From Pseudonocardia kujensis (GTDB lineage Bacteria; Actinomycetota; Actinomycetes; Mycobacteriales; Pseudonocardiaceae), in the NCBI RefSeq assembly GCF_021283305.1, contig NZ_JAJSOK010000017.1, forward strand, positions 62,001 to 126,000: DNA of 64,000 nucleotides, given 5' to 3'. Below the pieces are notes generated by a model that saw nothing but the letters and a program-made list of their open reading frames with translations, was not told the origin of the DNA and did no database searches. Of the stretch, positions 8,443 through 20,980 are shown one piece after another (position 1 is the first letter of the stretch; each line of letters opens with the position of its first letter). The translations under genes were made by a program, and so were the position numbers.

Positions 8443-10038
8443 TCAGCCGGCTGCGGCAGCGCTGCCGGCGGTGAGGCCGGGGATGCCGGGGGAGGGGGCA
8501 CGCAGCTGGGCGTTAGTGTCGAAGACGCGCATTTCGACGCTGGAGAGCACAGTCTGGACCTTGTAGCCGGGGTTGTTCTCGATCTTCCACAGGGCGCGGC
8601 CGCGACGTTCCATGGCCCAGCCCCCAGCGACGTCTTGTTCGCGTTCGGTGAGCGCGAGCTCGGTGGCCAACTCGTCGGCGACCCGGGTGGACTGGCCGAG
8701 CAGGATCCGCGTCGAGCACAGCGCGAGCAGGTCCTTGGCGATCGCGAATTCCTGCGATCCGGCGGCCCCGACCGAAAGCAGGTCCGACGGCTTGTGCATG
8801 ACCAGCAGCTGGATCTTGCGTTCGGCGCGGGACAGCCGCAGGTCGGAGTCCACGGCGTGCACCGCGCGCAGGCCCAGGCGCATCTGCCGCCACACCTCGT
8901 CGCGGACCACGACCCGCACGTCGCCGTCGTCTTGCAGGTCGGTGATCATCGACGACCAGGAGCCGAGGCAGGTCAGCGCGACGGCGATGGCCTGGTCGCC
9001 GCGGCTGCGCAGCAGCGACAGGTCCATGGACTGGATGGGGGCGTCCCAATCCAGCGCGAAGTTGGTGGGCTCGTCGAACAGCCCGGCCAGGGGGCCGGTG
9101 ACCAGGTTGGCCAGCGCGTCGGTGATCAGGCGGGTGTGGTCGAGGAACTGCCGGCGCCCGGCGAAACGGGCTTCGGCCCACAGCGTGTCGTCGGGGTTGG
9201 CGAGCTCGCGGGCGACGTCGGGGATGGTGATCGGGCGCAGGCGGGTGTAGCCGTCGGCGGCGCCGACGAGGCGGCGCAGCACGGTGGCGAGCACGAGCTC
9301 GTCGGTGACGGTAGGAGAGTAGCCCTGGGTTTCGGCCAGCGCGGCGAGCAGCGTGGTCCAGCGCCCGAGCACACCGGCGAGCTCCTCGCGTTGCCGCTCG
9401 AACGACCAGGTGTCCCAGCGGGCCGCGAGCGGGCCGAGGTCGAGCGCGTTGAGCCGGGCCGAGCTGCCGCGGCCCAGCGCGATCGGGGTGATCCCGAGGG
9501 CGCGCAGCAGCGGGGTGTACTCGCCTTTCACGTCGCCGGAGATCAGCGTCTTGATGCCGAACAGCATCATCCGCAGCACCAACGCCACAACGGTGGAGGA
9601 CTTGCCGCGGCCGGGCTCCCCGAAGATGACGATGTTGGGGTTGGTGGCGATGCCGCGCAGCAGCCATTCGATGGGGTGGCAGTAGAACGCGCCGCCGGAG
9701 AGCACGTCGTAGCCCATCCGGGCGCCCACCGCCGGGACCCCGTTCGCGGCGAGCAGAGGGAACAGCCCGCCGATCTCGCCGGTGATGGCCTGGTAGACCG
9801 GCGCCCGGGCGGTGGCGTCCACCGGGGACCAGCCCCCGGCGGGCTCGGTGTGCCCGCGCCGCGGCGCGGTCGGCCGGTTGATCCGCCGGTCCTGCTCCTG
9901 CTCGGCCGCGGCCGGGTCGACCGCCGGGCCGGACAAGGTGGGGGCGCCGCCGAAGGTGGCCAGCAGCTCGAGGGCGCCCCGCCGATCGGTGCTGCGGTCC
10001 CGGGAACGCCTGCGCAGCAGGCTGCTCAGCAGGCCCAT
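8443..10038 (-). CDS. VirB4-like conjugation ATPase
   Basis: A 531-residue ATPase. Walker A is GEPGRGKSS at 140-148 and a Walker B-like strand VRVVVRDEVW lies in the second half. Together with the neighbours it matches the VirB4/TraE family that energises type IV secretion. The N terminus is shorter than in classical VirB4, which has about 800 residues, and fits the compact actinobacterial form whose missing N-terminal part is supplied by the adjacent SCO6880-like protein. The ATG at 10038 overlaps the upstream stop (ATGA), indicating coupling. It is expected to act at the cytoplasmic face of the membrane. Confidence 0.87.
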   Translation of the reverse strand: MGLLSSLLRRRSRDRSTDRRGALELLATFGGAPTLSGPAVDPAAAEQEQDRRINRPTAPRRGHTEPAGGWSPVDATARAPVYQAITGEIGGLFPLLAANGVPAVGARMGYDVLSGGAFYCHPIEWLLRGIATNPNIVIFGEPGRGKSSTVVALVLRMMLFGIKTLISGDVKGEYTPLLRALGITPIALGRGSSARLNALDLGPLAARWDTWSFERQREELAGVLGRWTTLLAALAETQGYSPTVTDELVLATVLRRLVGAADGYTRLRPITIPDVARELANPDDTLWAEARFAGRRQFLDHTRLITDALANLVTGPLAGLFDEPTNFALDWDAPIQSMDLSLLRSRGDQAIAVALTCLGSWSSMITDLQDDGDVRVVVRDEVWRQMRLGLRAVHAVDSDLRLSRAERKIQLLVMHKPSDLLSVGAAGSQEFAIAKDLLALCSTRILLGQSTRVADELATELALTEREQDVAGGWAMERRGRALWKIENNPGYKVQTVLSSVEMRVFDTNAQLRAPSPGIPGLTAGSAAAAG

Positions 10039-11591
10039 CAGCTCAGCGCTCCGCGCATGCGGGGCAGGCCGGCCCCGACCGGGAGGGCAGCGGAGACGAA
10101 CGCGGAGTCCTGGGCGAGCTCCAGGCGCAGCAGCCGGAACCGGCCGGAGGCGTCGTTCTCCAGCTTCGCGGCGTGGTCCTCGAGATTCCAGCCGGCGGGC
10201 ACGGTGACCGACGCGGCGACGGTGTAGCGCACCATCGCGTGCCCGGCCGCGACCGCGGATTCCTGCGCCCGGGCGCCGCCGGCGCGGCGGGCGTCGGCGG
10301 CGGTGGTGGTGAACCCCTTGGCCGCCTTGTAGTCGGTCATGACGTTGTTGCGGAACCGGCCGCGCTGCACCGCGCGCTGCGCGGCGCGCTGGGAGAGGAC
10401 CTCGTAGTGGATGGCCAGGGTGCGCCGTTCCCCAGCAGTGCGGACCGCGAGCAGCGGGCCCAGCGACCCGAACACGGTGCCGGCCTCGGGCATCAGCACC
10501 GTGTAGGAGACCGAGGAGAACCCGTCGTGGTGGTAGGCCCGCGCCGACGGGCTGGGGGCCAGCGTGGGTCCGGCGGCCGCCATCGGCAGCCCGTCCTCGC
10601 CGTCGGGGTCCGGGGCGGGGTGGGTGAGGTGCGCGGCGGTCAGGGCGGCGGCCGCGGCCGGGTTGAAGCCGGTGCGGATGGCCTCGGCGAGCCCGGCGGA
10701 GGTCAGCCAGGACACCGTGCGCACGCCGAGGGCTTTGAGCTGGTCGTCGATGCCGTCCAGGACCCGGTAGAGGGCGTAGGCGCGGCCGGTGATCCCGCCG
10801 CCGGCGGCCTTGGCCGGCCGGTTGAGCGCGGTCTCGGAGCCGGACACGGTCACAAACAGCTCGGTGCGCACGCTAACCGAGCCGATGGTGTGGTCGAGCT
10901 CGTCGGTGGCCGCGCGGGCCAGCTCCGGGGCCCGGGGGTCTTCGTGGGCGGCGCGCCACACGTCGTACTCGGTGCCGTCATCGGGCACCGTGCGCACATA
11001 CAGCGACAGGCGGTCGACGACCTCGCGGTGGCCGAGCGCGATGAGCAAGGTGCCCAGCCGGGCGGCGAGCCGCTCGCATTCGGCGTCCGAGAGCATCCCG
11101 ACGCCGTTGTGGGTCAGCCGCGCGGTGGCTCCCCAGCGGCCTTCGACGGTGTCGTGGATCAGGCACACCCGGCCCTGGTGATGAAACGGTGGGCCGTCGG
11201 GGAAGGTGAGCCGGGCCAGCACGCCAGGCAGGTCGGGCTCGTGGGCTGGTCCGGGGTCACCGGCGGCTGCCCGGGACTGCCAGGGCGACCAGCGCAACAG
11301 CACGCCCAGCTGAAACAACAGCAGATCGCCCAGCCAGCGCAGCGCCGACCGGCCGCGGATCGGCACGACCACCAGGGCGGCGAGCGTGCCGTTGAGCAGC
11401 AGCCAGGTGAACGCGGCCGACCAGCGGCCCGCCGACATGGCCAGCAACACCGGCGCGGCCAGCCCGAGACAGGTCAGCGCCTGTACCGGGGTCAGGCCCA
11501 GCACCCACCCGGAGCGCTCCTTGGTGTTCAGCCCCCGATACACCCGGGGCCCGGCGGCACCCGTTTCTTGATCGCGTGTCGTCGTGCTCAC
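10038..11591 (-). CDS. SCO6880-family conjugation-associated membrane protein
   Basis: A 517-residue protein resembling the SCO6880 family, found next to VirB4-like genes in Streptomyces and relatives. Two hydrophobic segments sit near the N terminus (about residues 33-52 and 58-76), like a PrgI/VirB3-type membrane module, followed by a long soluble region. The start is GTG at 11591, overlapping the stop of the previous gene (GTGA). Its position immediately before virB4 suggests the two together replace the VirB3-VirB4 pair of proteobacterial systems. No catalytic motif is visible. The family call is from sequence character and gene order. Confidence 0.8.
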   Translation of the reverse strand: MSTTTRDQETGAAGPRVYRGLNTKERSGWVLGLTPVQALTCLGLAAPVLLAMSAGRWSAAFTWLLLNGTLAALVVVPIRGRSALRWLGDLLLFQLGVLLRWSPWQSRAAAGDPGPAHEPDLPGVLARLTFPDGPPFHHQGRVCLIHDTVEGRWGATARLTHNGVGMLSDAECERLAARLGTLLIALGHREVVDRLSLYVRTVPDDGTEYDVWRAAHEDPRAPELARAATDELDHTIGSVSVRTELFVTVSGSETALNRPAKAAGGGITGRAYALYRVLDGIDDQLKALGVRTVSWLTSAGLAEAIRTGFNPAAAAALTAAHLTHPAPDPDGEDGLPMAAAGPTLAPSPSARAYHHDGFSSVSYTVLMPEAGTVFGSLGPLLAVRTAGERRTLAIHYEVLSQRAAQRAVQRGRFRNNVMTDYKAAKGFTTTAADARRAGGARAQESAVAAGHAMVRYTVAASVTVPAGWNLEDHAAKLENDASGRFRLLRLELAQDSAFVSAALPVGAGLPRMRGALS

Positions 11592-13156
11592 GGGATCACC
11601 GCCTCGCTCGCTCCACCAGCACCCGCACCTGCGCCGCCAGCTCCGCCGCCTGGGCCACCGCCGGGGCCGCCCCAGCTGCCTTCGGGGTGCAGGGGTTGTT
11701 CCGGCGGGGGCGTCTCGCCCGCACCCCCGCCGGGGGCGCCATCGGTGTCCGCCTGCGCCGACGCCGGTTCGATCGCCGCCACCCCGTCCCCGGTCCCGCG
11801 GTCCGGGTCGCCGCCGATCGGTGACACGTCCGGCGACCCCGGGCCACCCGCGGCGCTGCCGTCACCGCCTCCGCCGGCGGACCCGCCGGGCTGCGACGAC
11901 GCACCGGAACCGCCCGCCGACGAGCCGCCCTGCCCAGACTGCCCGGAGCTTGCGTGGCGGGCCCCGCCGGCGCCCGCGCCGATGCCGCTGGCGTCCATTT
12001 GGCTGTTGGCGTAGTTCGAGGCCCCGTGCGCGGCCCCGGACACCGCCGCGCCGACCGCGGCGAACCCGCCCGCCGCGCCGGCCGCGGCACCCGCGCCACC
12101 GGCAGCGGCACCGCCGGACGCTCCCGCGGCCCCACCGCCTCCAGCCGCGCCACCGCCGGCGCCGCCGGAAGCGGCGTCGAAGCGCGCGGTGTTGGTCTCC
12201 TCGGCCGACGAACCGCCGCCCGAGCCTGCGCCCTGCCCCGGGCCGGAACTGGACGAGCCCAGCGAGCGCAGCGCCAAGCCGGCCTGGGTGCCAGGCTCGA
12301 CGAAGGCGAGCAGCCGGTAGATCGTCATCGGGCAGAACACCGCGACCAGCAGCACCCCGGTGCCCACGAGCAGGCCCCCGACCCCCCTCGGGGCGGCCAT
12401 CAGGTTCACTCCGATCACCAGCACCAGGGCCAGGGCGGGCTTCATCAGGATCGCCGCGAGCATCCAGCGCAGGCTGCGCCAGAACCAGGTCGAGGTCGTC
12501 TGGGTCATCAGGCCGGCCGCGGTGATTGGGATGGTGGCCAGCAGGATCCAGATGACGGCCTGCCGGAAGATCATCTGCAGGGCGAATCCCACGGCGGCGG
12601 GGATGACCCCGAACAGCGCGACCAGCCCGAGGATCACCGCGCGCACCGTCTCGTCGGCCTGACTGGCCAGACCGAACTCGGGATTGTCGGCGAAGACGGT
12701 CTCCATCTCCCCGTCGCTGAGCAGGGTCTGGAAGTTGGCCGCGTCCAGGCCCCTCTCCAGCAGCAGGGTGGTCAGCCCCTCCGCCCCGCCGAGCAGGGCG
12801 GCGACGATGCCGAAGGTCATCGCGATGGCGATGCCGTAGGCCACTGGCCCGGACACCGCTCGCCAGAACCCGGCCCCGCCGCGGGCCACGGTGGTGCTCA
12901 GCTGCCAGAAGAACAGCCCCAGCGCCACCACCCCGGAGATCCACAACAGGGTGGGCCACACCCCGGCCAGCGGGCTGTCCCCAGACAGCCGCCCGTCGGC
13001 GTCGACGAGATTGGACCCGTCGCCAAACCCGAGCAGGGCGTCGACGAGCTCGAACGCCCCGCGCAGCAGCCACAGCGCGGCCGCCCAGACCGCCTTCATC
13101 ACCTTGTCGATGGCGGAGGAGACGAACCCATTGACCGCGTCAGCGACCAGATCCAT
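11588..13156 (-). CDS. VirB6/TrbL-like polytopic channel protein
   Basis: 522 residues with an N-terminal membrane half and a C-terminal disordered half. Several hydrophobic segments lie between about residues 60 and 290 (for example LLWISGVVALGLFFWQL and ALALVLVIGVNLM), matching the VirB6/TrbL inner-membrane component. From about residue 305 the protein becomes a glycine/serine/alanine-rich tail with many GGAAGG-like runs, probably unstructured and typical of actinobacterial members. ATG at 13156; 75 bp separate it from the gene upstream, one of the few gaps in the operon. It probably forms part of the channel across the membrane. Confidence 0.82.
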   Translation of the reverse strand: MDLVADAVNGFVSSAIDKVMKAVWAAALWLLRGAFELVDALLGFGDGSNLVDADGRLSGDSPLAGVWPTLLWISGVVALGLFFWQLSTTVARGGAGFWRAVSGPVAYGIAIAMTFGIVAALLGGAEGLTTLLLERGLDAANFQTLLSDGEMETVFADNPEFGLASQADETVRAVILGLVALFGVIPAAVGFALQMIFRQAVIWILLATIPITAAGLMTQTTSTWFWRSLRWMLAAILMKPALALVLVIGVNLMAAPRGVGGLLVGTGVLLVAVFCPMTIYRLLAFVEPGTQAGLALRSLGSSSSGPGQGAGSGGGSSAEETNTARFDAASGGAGGGAAGGGGAAGASGGAAAGGAGAAAGAAGGFAAVGAAVSGAAHGASNYANSQMDASGIGAGAGGARHASSGQSGQGGSSAGGSGASSQPGGSAGGGGDGSAAGGPGSPDVSPIGGDPDRGTGDGVAAIEPASAQADTDGAPGGGAGETPPPEQPLHPEGSWGGPGGGPGGGAGGAGAGAGGASEAVIP

Positions 13157-13231
13157 CGACCCTGCCCTCCCTCATCCCGTCCCGGGCGGTCGCGAACCGG
13201 GCCCTCGTGTGCCGGGTGGTCGTGCGCCGGC

Positions 13232-14149
13232 TCATGCGAGCGGCCGGAATCCGGCGGCCACCGCTTCCGCGGTGCCGGGCCACAGGTCCGGGCCCGGGGC
13301 CGCAGCCGCGCCAGGAGAGACCCGCCACTCCGCCGCTCCGTCGGCGGTGGGGCCGTGGCGCAGCGCCTGACAGTCCCCGATCCCGCCGGAGGCGATCTGG
13401 CCGTGGTACTGCACAGTCAGCTCCCCGAGCACGCACACCACCGCGTAGCGGCCGCCGTCGGTGGTGCCCTTCACCAGCGCCGAGGTGGGGGAGTAGGTCA
13501 CCTGCATCCCGGCGATCGGCCCGGTCGCAGGGAGCCCGGCCCGGGAGCGGAACACCCGCAGCTCGCCTGTCATCCGGGCTGCCGCGGCCGCCGGGGCGCC
13601 CGGCAGCGCGACCGAGGTGTAGGCGGCGGCGTAGGTGTCCGGGTCGCCGCCGGCCAGCCCGGCCACCATCAGTGCCGCCTGCTGGGCGATCGCACCCTCC
13701 ACCGTGCCGGGAAACCCGCCCGGCACATACCGCCCGGCGATCACCCCGGGGGCGGGCAGGCTCAACGGTGGGCCGGCGCTGTCGGAGGACAGGGTGTGCG
13801 GCTGCGACGCCGACTTGGGGAACGGCGGCATCGCCCTGGTCGCCAGCGCGGTCTGCGCCGCCAGATCCCAGCCCTCGCCATCCACCGCAGCCGCGCCGGT
13901 GCCCGGCAGCGGGGTCGGGCCCGGGTCGCGGCCCACGCCCAGCAGCAGCGCCACCAGCCCGGCCACCAGCGCCACCACGACCACCGTGATCCCGGCCAGC
14001 ACGACCAGGGCTTGCCGGCGCCTGCGGGCGGCCTCGGTGGGCGGGCCGGGCACGCGGAAGGGTCCCGCGCGCCGAGCAGGGGCATCGTTGGTTCGGCCGC
14101 TCAAGCTGCCGAAGCTGCCCGAGCTGTTAGGGCTGAAGATGTCGTTCAC
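13232..14149 (-). CDS. Bitopic membrane protein of the conjugation operon
   Basis: 305 residues. A basic N-terminal region (about 1-50) precedes one strong membrane helix (ALVVLAGITVVVVALVAGLVALLLGV, with a run of valines) and a long extracytoplasmic domain. The topology and position fit a VirB8/TcpC-like scaffold with an NTF2-like outer domain, which is established for actinobacterial and Gram-positive systems, but I see no diagnostic motif. The GTG start at 14149 lies five bases beyond the upstream stop at 14155; the longer open frame runs into the preceding gene and was rejected. Confidence 0.72.
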   Translation of the reverse strand: MNDIFSPNSSGSFGSLSGRTNDAPARRAGPFRVPGPPTEAARRRRQALVVLAGITVVVVALVAGLVALLLGVGRDPGPTPLPGTGAAAVDGEGWDLAAQTALATRAMPPFPKSASQPHTLSSDSAGPPLSLPAPGVIAGRYVPGGFPGTVEGAIAQQAALMVAGLAGGDPDTYAAAYTSVALPGAPAAAAARMTGELRVFRSRAGLPATGPIAGMQVTYSPTSALVKGTTDGGRYAVVCVLGELTVQYHGQIASGGIGDCQALRHGPTADGAAEWRVSPGAAAAPGPDLWPGTAEAVAAGFRPLA

Positions 14150-14154
14150 CGGCG

Positions 14155-14492
14155 TCAGCCCGTGGCGAAGGTGGACAGCACCGAGTAGCCCACGGCGTAG
14201 AGGAACGCGGCGCCGACGCTGGCGAACATGGTGATCGCGCCCATCCGGCCGAACCGGTGGTGGTCGGCGATGCGCCCGCCGGCGAACAGCGCGACGCCGG
14301 CGAAGAACCCGGCCACGATGGCCGCGCCGGCGCCCCACTTGATGTAGCCCAGGACGTTGGTGATGTTCTCCGCCCCGGGCGGGGCGGTCGGGTTCGGGTT
14401 CGGCAGCTCCTGGGCCAGCAGCTGCTCGGCGACGTGGGCGAGAACCTGCGGCAGCGTGGTCACAGCGAGGGTGAACAGGGTCGGGGTGGACA

Positions 14493-14493
<1 letters not shown>
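14155..14493 (-). CDS. Small two-helix membrane protein, VirB2-pilin-like
   Basis: 112 residues with two membrane segments at the C-terminal half (GAGAAIVAGFFAGVALFAGG and AITMFASVGAAFLYAVGYSVL) joined by a short basic loop, IADHHRFGRMG. Length and topology resemble VirB2/TrbC-type pilin subunits or small T4SS membrane proteins. The ATG at 14493 overlaps the stop of the upstream ATPase gene (ATGA). I cannot tell a true pilin from a general small channel protein. A cleavable signal is not obvious, though residues 5-20 are mildly hydrophobic. Confidence 0.68.
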
Positions 14494-17368
<2,875 letters not shown>

Positions 17369-18643
17369 TCAGCCGCCGGACCTGTCGGACCGGTCGGATC
17401 CATCTCGGCGGCTGTCCCGGGACGAGCCCTGGTCGGATGAGCCGGCGCGGGAGGGGCGACCGGGCTCCGCACCGCTGGACTCGTCGTCGTCCTGTGCGCC
17501 GGTGTCGGCCGAGCTGCCACCGGAGCTGCTGACCCCGTCGCCGCTGTACTGGCGAACCCAGTCGACGTGCATGCTCGTCTCCTGGTCCGGGTTGCCGAAG
17601 TTGTCGAGCTGGATGGTCAGGTGCATCGGCCCAGGCGGCAGGTGGCTCTTCTCGGTGGTCACGAACCACTCCTCGCCGTCGACGAAGTAGGCAATGTGCT
17701 CGGCGGTCCACTCCACGGCGAAGGCGTGCCACCGGGTCGCGTCGACGTCGACCGATGCGGTCTCCTGGGAGTTGTCGGCGCCGTAGTGCAGGAACCCGTC
17801 GACGGACCGGCGGTCCGGATCGGAGATCTCCATGAAGTCGACCTCGCCGCCCTCGGGCCAGTTCTCCGCGTCCGGCCACAACAGCAGCAGGCTGTGCAGG
17901 TCGTTCGAGCCAGCCGGGGAGCGCACGCAGCCCTCCCAGCGCCCGTACATCTGGCCCGGGTTCCAGGCCATCCCGCCGCTCTGCCCGCTCGGGTCGCCGG
18001 TGATGGTCAACAGCCCGTCCAGGACGGAGATCGCCGCGGGGGAGCGGGTGCCGTTGCCGGCGTGCCCGGCACCGTCGTAGATGCCCCACTCGTCCTTCGA
18101 AGACCCGGCGTCGAACTCGTCGGCCCGGTTGGGGCTGCCCCAGCCGAACTTGTCCGCCGCTGTCGTCGGGCAGTTCCCGTTGCTCGAACCGGACACGGTG
18201 CCGGACCTGATGCCGGCGCTGGTGCCCGGTCGGGGCGAGCCACCGCCGCCCGCCCCGACCGAGTCTTCTCCGGTCTCCCCGTCCCCGGAGCTCCCCGAGC
18301 CGGCCCCAATGGATCCACCGCCTGAACCCACCGACCCCGAACCCAAGGAAGACCCTGCGCCACCCCCGGACCCACCCCCGCCAGACCCGCCCCCGCCAGA
18401 GGCGCCGCGGGCGGATCCGTTGGCGCAGCTGGCTGGAAGGAAGTCCGGAGCGCTCACTCCGGCGTCTTCCAACAGATTGCGCAGCTCCACCGCGTGGGCC
18501 GTGCTCTCCACCCGCAGCTCCTGGTAGAGCACCTTCGCCGAGAGCCGCCAGCTGCACGAGGCCTGCGCGTTCGGTACGGCTGCCGGCATCAGGCCCGCGA
18601 CGACGGTCACCGCCGCTGCAGCGGCCGCCATCCCGACACCCAT
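17369..18643 (-). CDS. Secreted family-16 glycoside hydrolase of the conjugation operon
   Basis: 424 residues. An N-terminal signal (about 5-29) is followed by a cysteine-containing helix region (30-75), a long Gly/Ser linker (80-155), a GH16 catalytic domain (about 160-390) and a charged disordered tail. The GH16 catalytic signature is clear as EVDFMEISD, giving Glu267 nucleophile, Asp269 and Glu272 acid/base. GH16 enzymes cut beta-1,3/1,4-glucans, galactans or related polymers. The exact substrate here cannot be read from sequence. Its location between the ParA-like and Rpf genes suggests it clears capsule or cell-surface glycan for mating. The gene starts two bases after the upstream stop. 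Confidence 0.85.
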   Translation of the reverse strand: MGVGMAAAAAAVTVVAGLMPAAVPNAQASCSWRLSAKVLYQELRVESTAHAVELRNLLEDAGVSAPDFLPASCANGSARGASGGGGSGGGGSGGGAGSSLGSGSVGSGGGSIGAGSGSSGDGETGEDSVGAGGGGSPRPGTSAGIRSGTVSGSSNGNCPTTAADKFGWGSPNRADEFDAGSSKDEWGIYDGAGHAGNGTRSPAAISVLDGLLTITGDPSGQSGGMAWNPGQMYGRWEGCVRSPAGSNDLHSLLLLWPDAENWPEGGEVDFMEISDPDRRSVDGFLHYGADNSQETASVDVDATRWHAFAVEWTAEHIAYFVDGEEWFVTTEKSHLPPGPMHLTIQLDNFGNPDQETSMHVDWVRQYSGDGVSSSGGSSADTGAQDDDESSGAEPGRPSRAGSSDQGSSRDSRRDGSDRSDRSGG

Positions 18644-18645
18644 CG

Positions 18646-19953
18646 CTAGTCCTGCTCGGGATGGGGCCGGCCGGCGCGAGCCGACGAGAGCCGATGGTTG
18701 CGGGAGTGGTGGAACGCGTCGGCCACCAGCGCGCCCAGGCTGATCGCGGCGTCGCGAGTGCGCGGGCGCAGCTGCTCGAGCTGAATGAGCCCGCCGGTGG
18801 CCAGGTGCGGATCGCCGGGGATCTCCACCACCGCGCGGCAGCGCTGGGCAAAGTGGTCGACGACCGCAGCCCGGTCGATGTTGTTGGACACCTGGTGCAG
18901 CGAGATCGCCACGACGGCGTTGGCGACCAGCTCCTCGAAGCCGTGCTCCTTGAGCCAGTCCAGGGTCTTCGCCGCCCGCGACCCGCCGTCCACCGTCGGG
19001 GCACCGGCGATCACCAGGGTGCCGGTGTTCTCCAGGGCGCCGGCCATCGCCGAGTGCAACAGGCCGGTGCCCGAGTCGGTGATGATGATGTTGTAGAAGC
19101 GCTTGAGCACGTCAGTGACCGCGACGTACTCGTCCTTGTTGAACGACTCCGACATCGCCGGGTCCTGCTCAGAGGCCAGCACCTGCAGCCGGCCGGCGAG
19201 GCTGGTGTAGGTGGCGACGTCGGTCAGCGAGTGGATCGTGTCCAGATTCCGGATCAGGTCGCGCACCGTGTACGGGACGGGCTGGCCCAGAAGCCGATCC
19301 GCCAGGGTGCCCGCGTCCGGGTTCGCATCCAGCGCGACCACCCGGTCCCCACGGAACTCGGCCAGCACCAGCCCGAGCAGCGCCGACACCGTGGTCTTGC
19401 CGATCCCGCCCTTCATCGACGCCACGGTGATGGTGTGCCAGCCGGCCAGCTGGGTCTGCATCCGCGCGATCTTCTGCCGGCGATCCGCCTCCGTCGGCGA
19501 CAGCCCGGGGTTCATCCGGCCCCGGGAGAGCGTGTAGACCGCTCCCCGCCACCCCTCCCGCGGCCGGTCCCGGCGCGTGCGCACCAGCTGCTGATACGAC
19601 AACGAGTCCGCGGTTCCCTCCGCCCGCGGCCCCGGCGAAGGGCGCTCCGGGCGCGGGCTGGTCTGCTCTGTCGTGGAAGTATTCGGCGGGCTGAGGCTCC
19701 AGGGACCGGCAACCACCGGGGAACGCTTCGGCGGCGGCGCGGAGACAGCACTTCCGGTGGTTGTCGGTTCTTGCAGGCCCGGGGTCGGTGACGACGGGTG
19801 GGGCGCACCACGAGTCGGAGCGGGCGTGGGGTCGCCGTCCGTACGCGAACCCGTCACATCGCTGTGCGGGCCGAACTGGCGGGACGGCGGTGGGCTGCTC
19901 CAAGGCGCCAGTGCCGGGTCGTCTGCCCAGGAGCTGTTCTGGTCAGCGGGCAT
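18646..19953 (-). CDS. ParA/MinD-family ATPase with long disordered N terminus
   Basis: 435 residues. Residues 1-115 are proline/serine-rich and probably disordered. A deviant Walker A of the ParA/MinD type, MKGGIGKTT (180-188), is followed by VVALDANPDAGTLADRLLG and IIITDSGTGLL. This architecture, a Pro-rich leader plus a MinD core, is seen in actinobacterial secretion and conjugation loci. It probably positions the apparatus or delivers the element to the cell pole or septum, which is inference. The start ATG at 19953 overlaps the upstream stop by 11 bases. It could also act in partition of the element with the palindrome array as centromere, though no ParB gene is beside it. Confidence 0.82.
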   Translation of the reverse strand: MPADQNSSWADDPALAPWSSPPPSRQFGPHSDVTGSRTDGDPTPAPTRGAPHPSSPTPGLQEPTTTGSAVSAPPPKRSPVVAGPWSLSPPNTSTTEQTSPRPERPSPGPRAEGTADSLSYQQLVRTRRDRPREGWRGAVYTLSRGRMNPGLSPTEADRRQKIARMQTQLAGWHTITVASMKGGIGKTTVSALLGLVLAEFRGDRVVALDANPDAGTLADRLLGQPVPYTVRDLIRNLDTIHSLTDVATYTSLAGRLQVLASEQDPAMSESFNKDEYVAVTDVLKRFYNIIITDSGTGLLHSAMAGALENTGTLVIAGAPTVDGGSRAAKTLDWLKEHGFEELVANAVVAISLHQVSNNIDRAAVVDHFAQRCRAVVEIPGDPHLATGGLIQLEQLRPRTRDAAISLGALVADAFHHSRNHRLSSARAGRPHPEQD

Positions 19954-20980
19954 CGCAGGACCTCACTCGGTGGTTGGGGGAGATGTCGACGATCAAGCCG
20001 GCGGGACGGTCCGGGGCCCGCGCGATCGGTGGGGCGAGCCGGACCCAGTCGCACGAGGCGAACCGCCAGGCCGGCGAGTCCGGATCGGGTGCGCTGGAGG
20101 GCCCGACGTAGCGGCCGCCTTCCGGGAGCGTCCCGTCAGCGGTCTGGCTGGCCTTCTTGGCCGGAGGTGGGTAGGCGCGCTCGTAGGTGGCGACACGCAC
20201 CACGACCTCGACGAGCACCCGGCCGTCGTCGAGGTGTTTAGTGCGGCCGGGCAGAACCACGTCTACGCGCTGCCTACCCACCCCGGACCAACCCAGGGTG
20301 GCGCCCTGGGGGTCGCCGAGGTACTCGCGCAGCACCTCGGCACGTCGAGTCGGATAGTCCTCGTCCCACGACAGGTAGTCCGCGGCGAACCGCGCCGCAA
20401 ACGCCGCAGCGTGGGCCTCGTCGATCGGCTCCAGCTCCTCAATCGACCGCTCCATCTGCCAGCCGGCGCGGAGCGAGCTCCGCGCCGGCAGGTCGCGTTG
20501 CGCCAGGACCGCGCCACTGCGACCTGCGACTCCCTCCGAGGACGGATCTGAGGGCAGACGATCAGGACTCGTCGCGCACTGACGTAGACCTTCCACTGCC
20601 GGTAGCGGGATCGATAACTCCGCACGGTCCCGCTCAGCCTGCAAACTCCCCCTTAGCCGTGGCACGGCGCCCCGGCCGACCGGTGAGCTATCTGCCTCCT
20701 GCGAGGCTGGAGATGGATGCGTGAGCAGGGCTGAAGGCGGTTCCTCGGGGCGGTGGGGTAGGAAATCTTCTCGCGGATTCGCTAGCTCTTCTGCGCGCTG
20801 GCGCGTCTCGGGTTCCTGAGGAGGGCAAACACCGTTCGACGCTGGCCCCACGGCGGCCAGCCGGGGAGCCGCCGACATGCGGTGATGCGCTTGCGCGGCC
20901 TCGGCTGCTGAGCTCAGGCCCGGGGCGATGCGCCAGGCGGGAGGCGCGTGATTCTCGGGCCTTTGCCGCTTCCGATGCAT
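19943..20980 (-). CDS. Hypothetical protein, first gene of the conjugation operon
   Basis: 345 residues if started at 20980. The N-terminal 170 residues are low-complexity and look disordered. A folded domain begins near MERSIEELEPIDEAHAAAFAARFAADYLSWDE and ends with an acidic/aromatic segment. That core, with LVEVVVRVATYER, has the alternating pattern of an NTF2-like or TcpC-like domain, but I cannot prove it. A shorter start at the internal Met of MERSIEEL (about 20456) is possible. Its position leading the operon, upstream of the ParA-like gene, makes a role in conjugation likely. It overlaps the next gene by 11 bases. Confidence 0.6.
   Translation of the reverse strand: MHRKRQRPENHAPPAWRIAPGLSSAAEAAQAHHRMSAAPRLAAVGPASNGVCPPQEPETRQRAEELANPREDFLPHRPEEPPSALLTHPSPASQEADSSPVGRGAVPRLRGSLQAERDRAELSIPLPAVEGLRQCATSPDRLPSDPSSEGVAGRSGAVLAQRDLPARSSLRAGWQMERSIEELEPIDEAHAAAFAARFAADYLSWDEDYPTRRAEVLREYLGDPQGATLGWSGVGRQRVDVVLPGRTKHLDDGRVLVEVVVRVATYERAYPPPAKKASQTADGTLPEGGRYVGPSSAPDPDSPAWRFASCDWVRLAPPIARAPDRPAGLIVDISPNHRVRSCDAR

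Noticed and set aside
7317..14188. Very long plus-strand open frames of 360-745 codons opposite the conjugation genes
   Set aside because: They are antisense shadows of GC-rich genes: compositionally biased, without family motifs, and each is fully covered by a well-supported minus-strand gene.
18380..18420. Tandem GGCGGG-type repeat in the GH16 gene
   Set aside because: It is simply the coding sequence of the Gly/Ser linker of the secreted enzyme.
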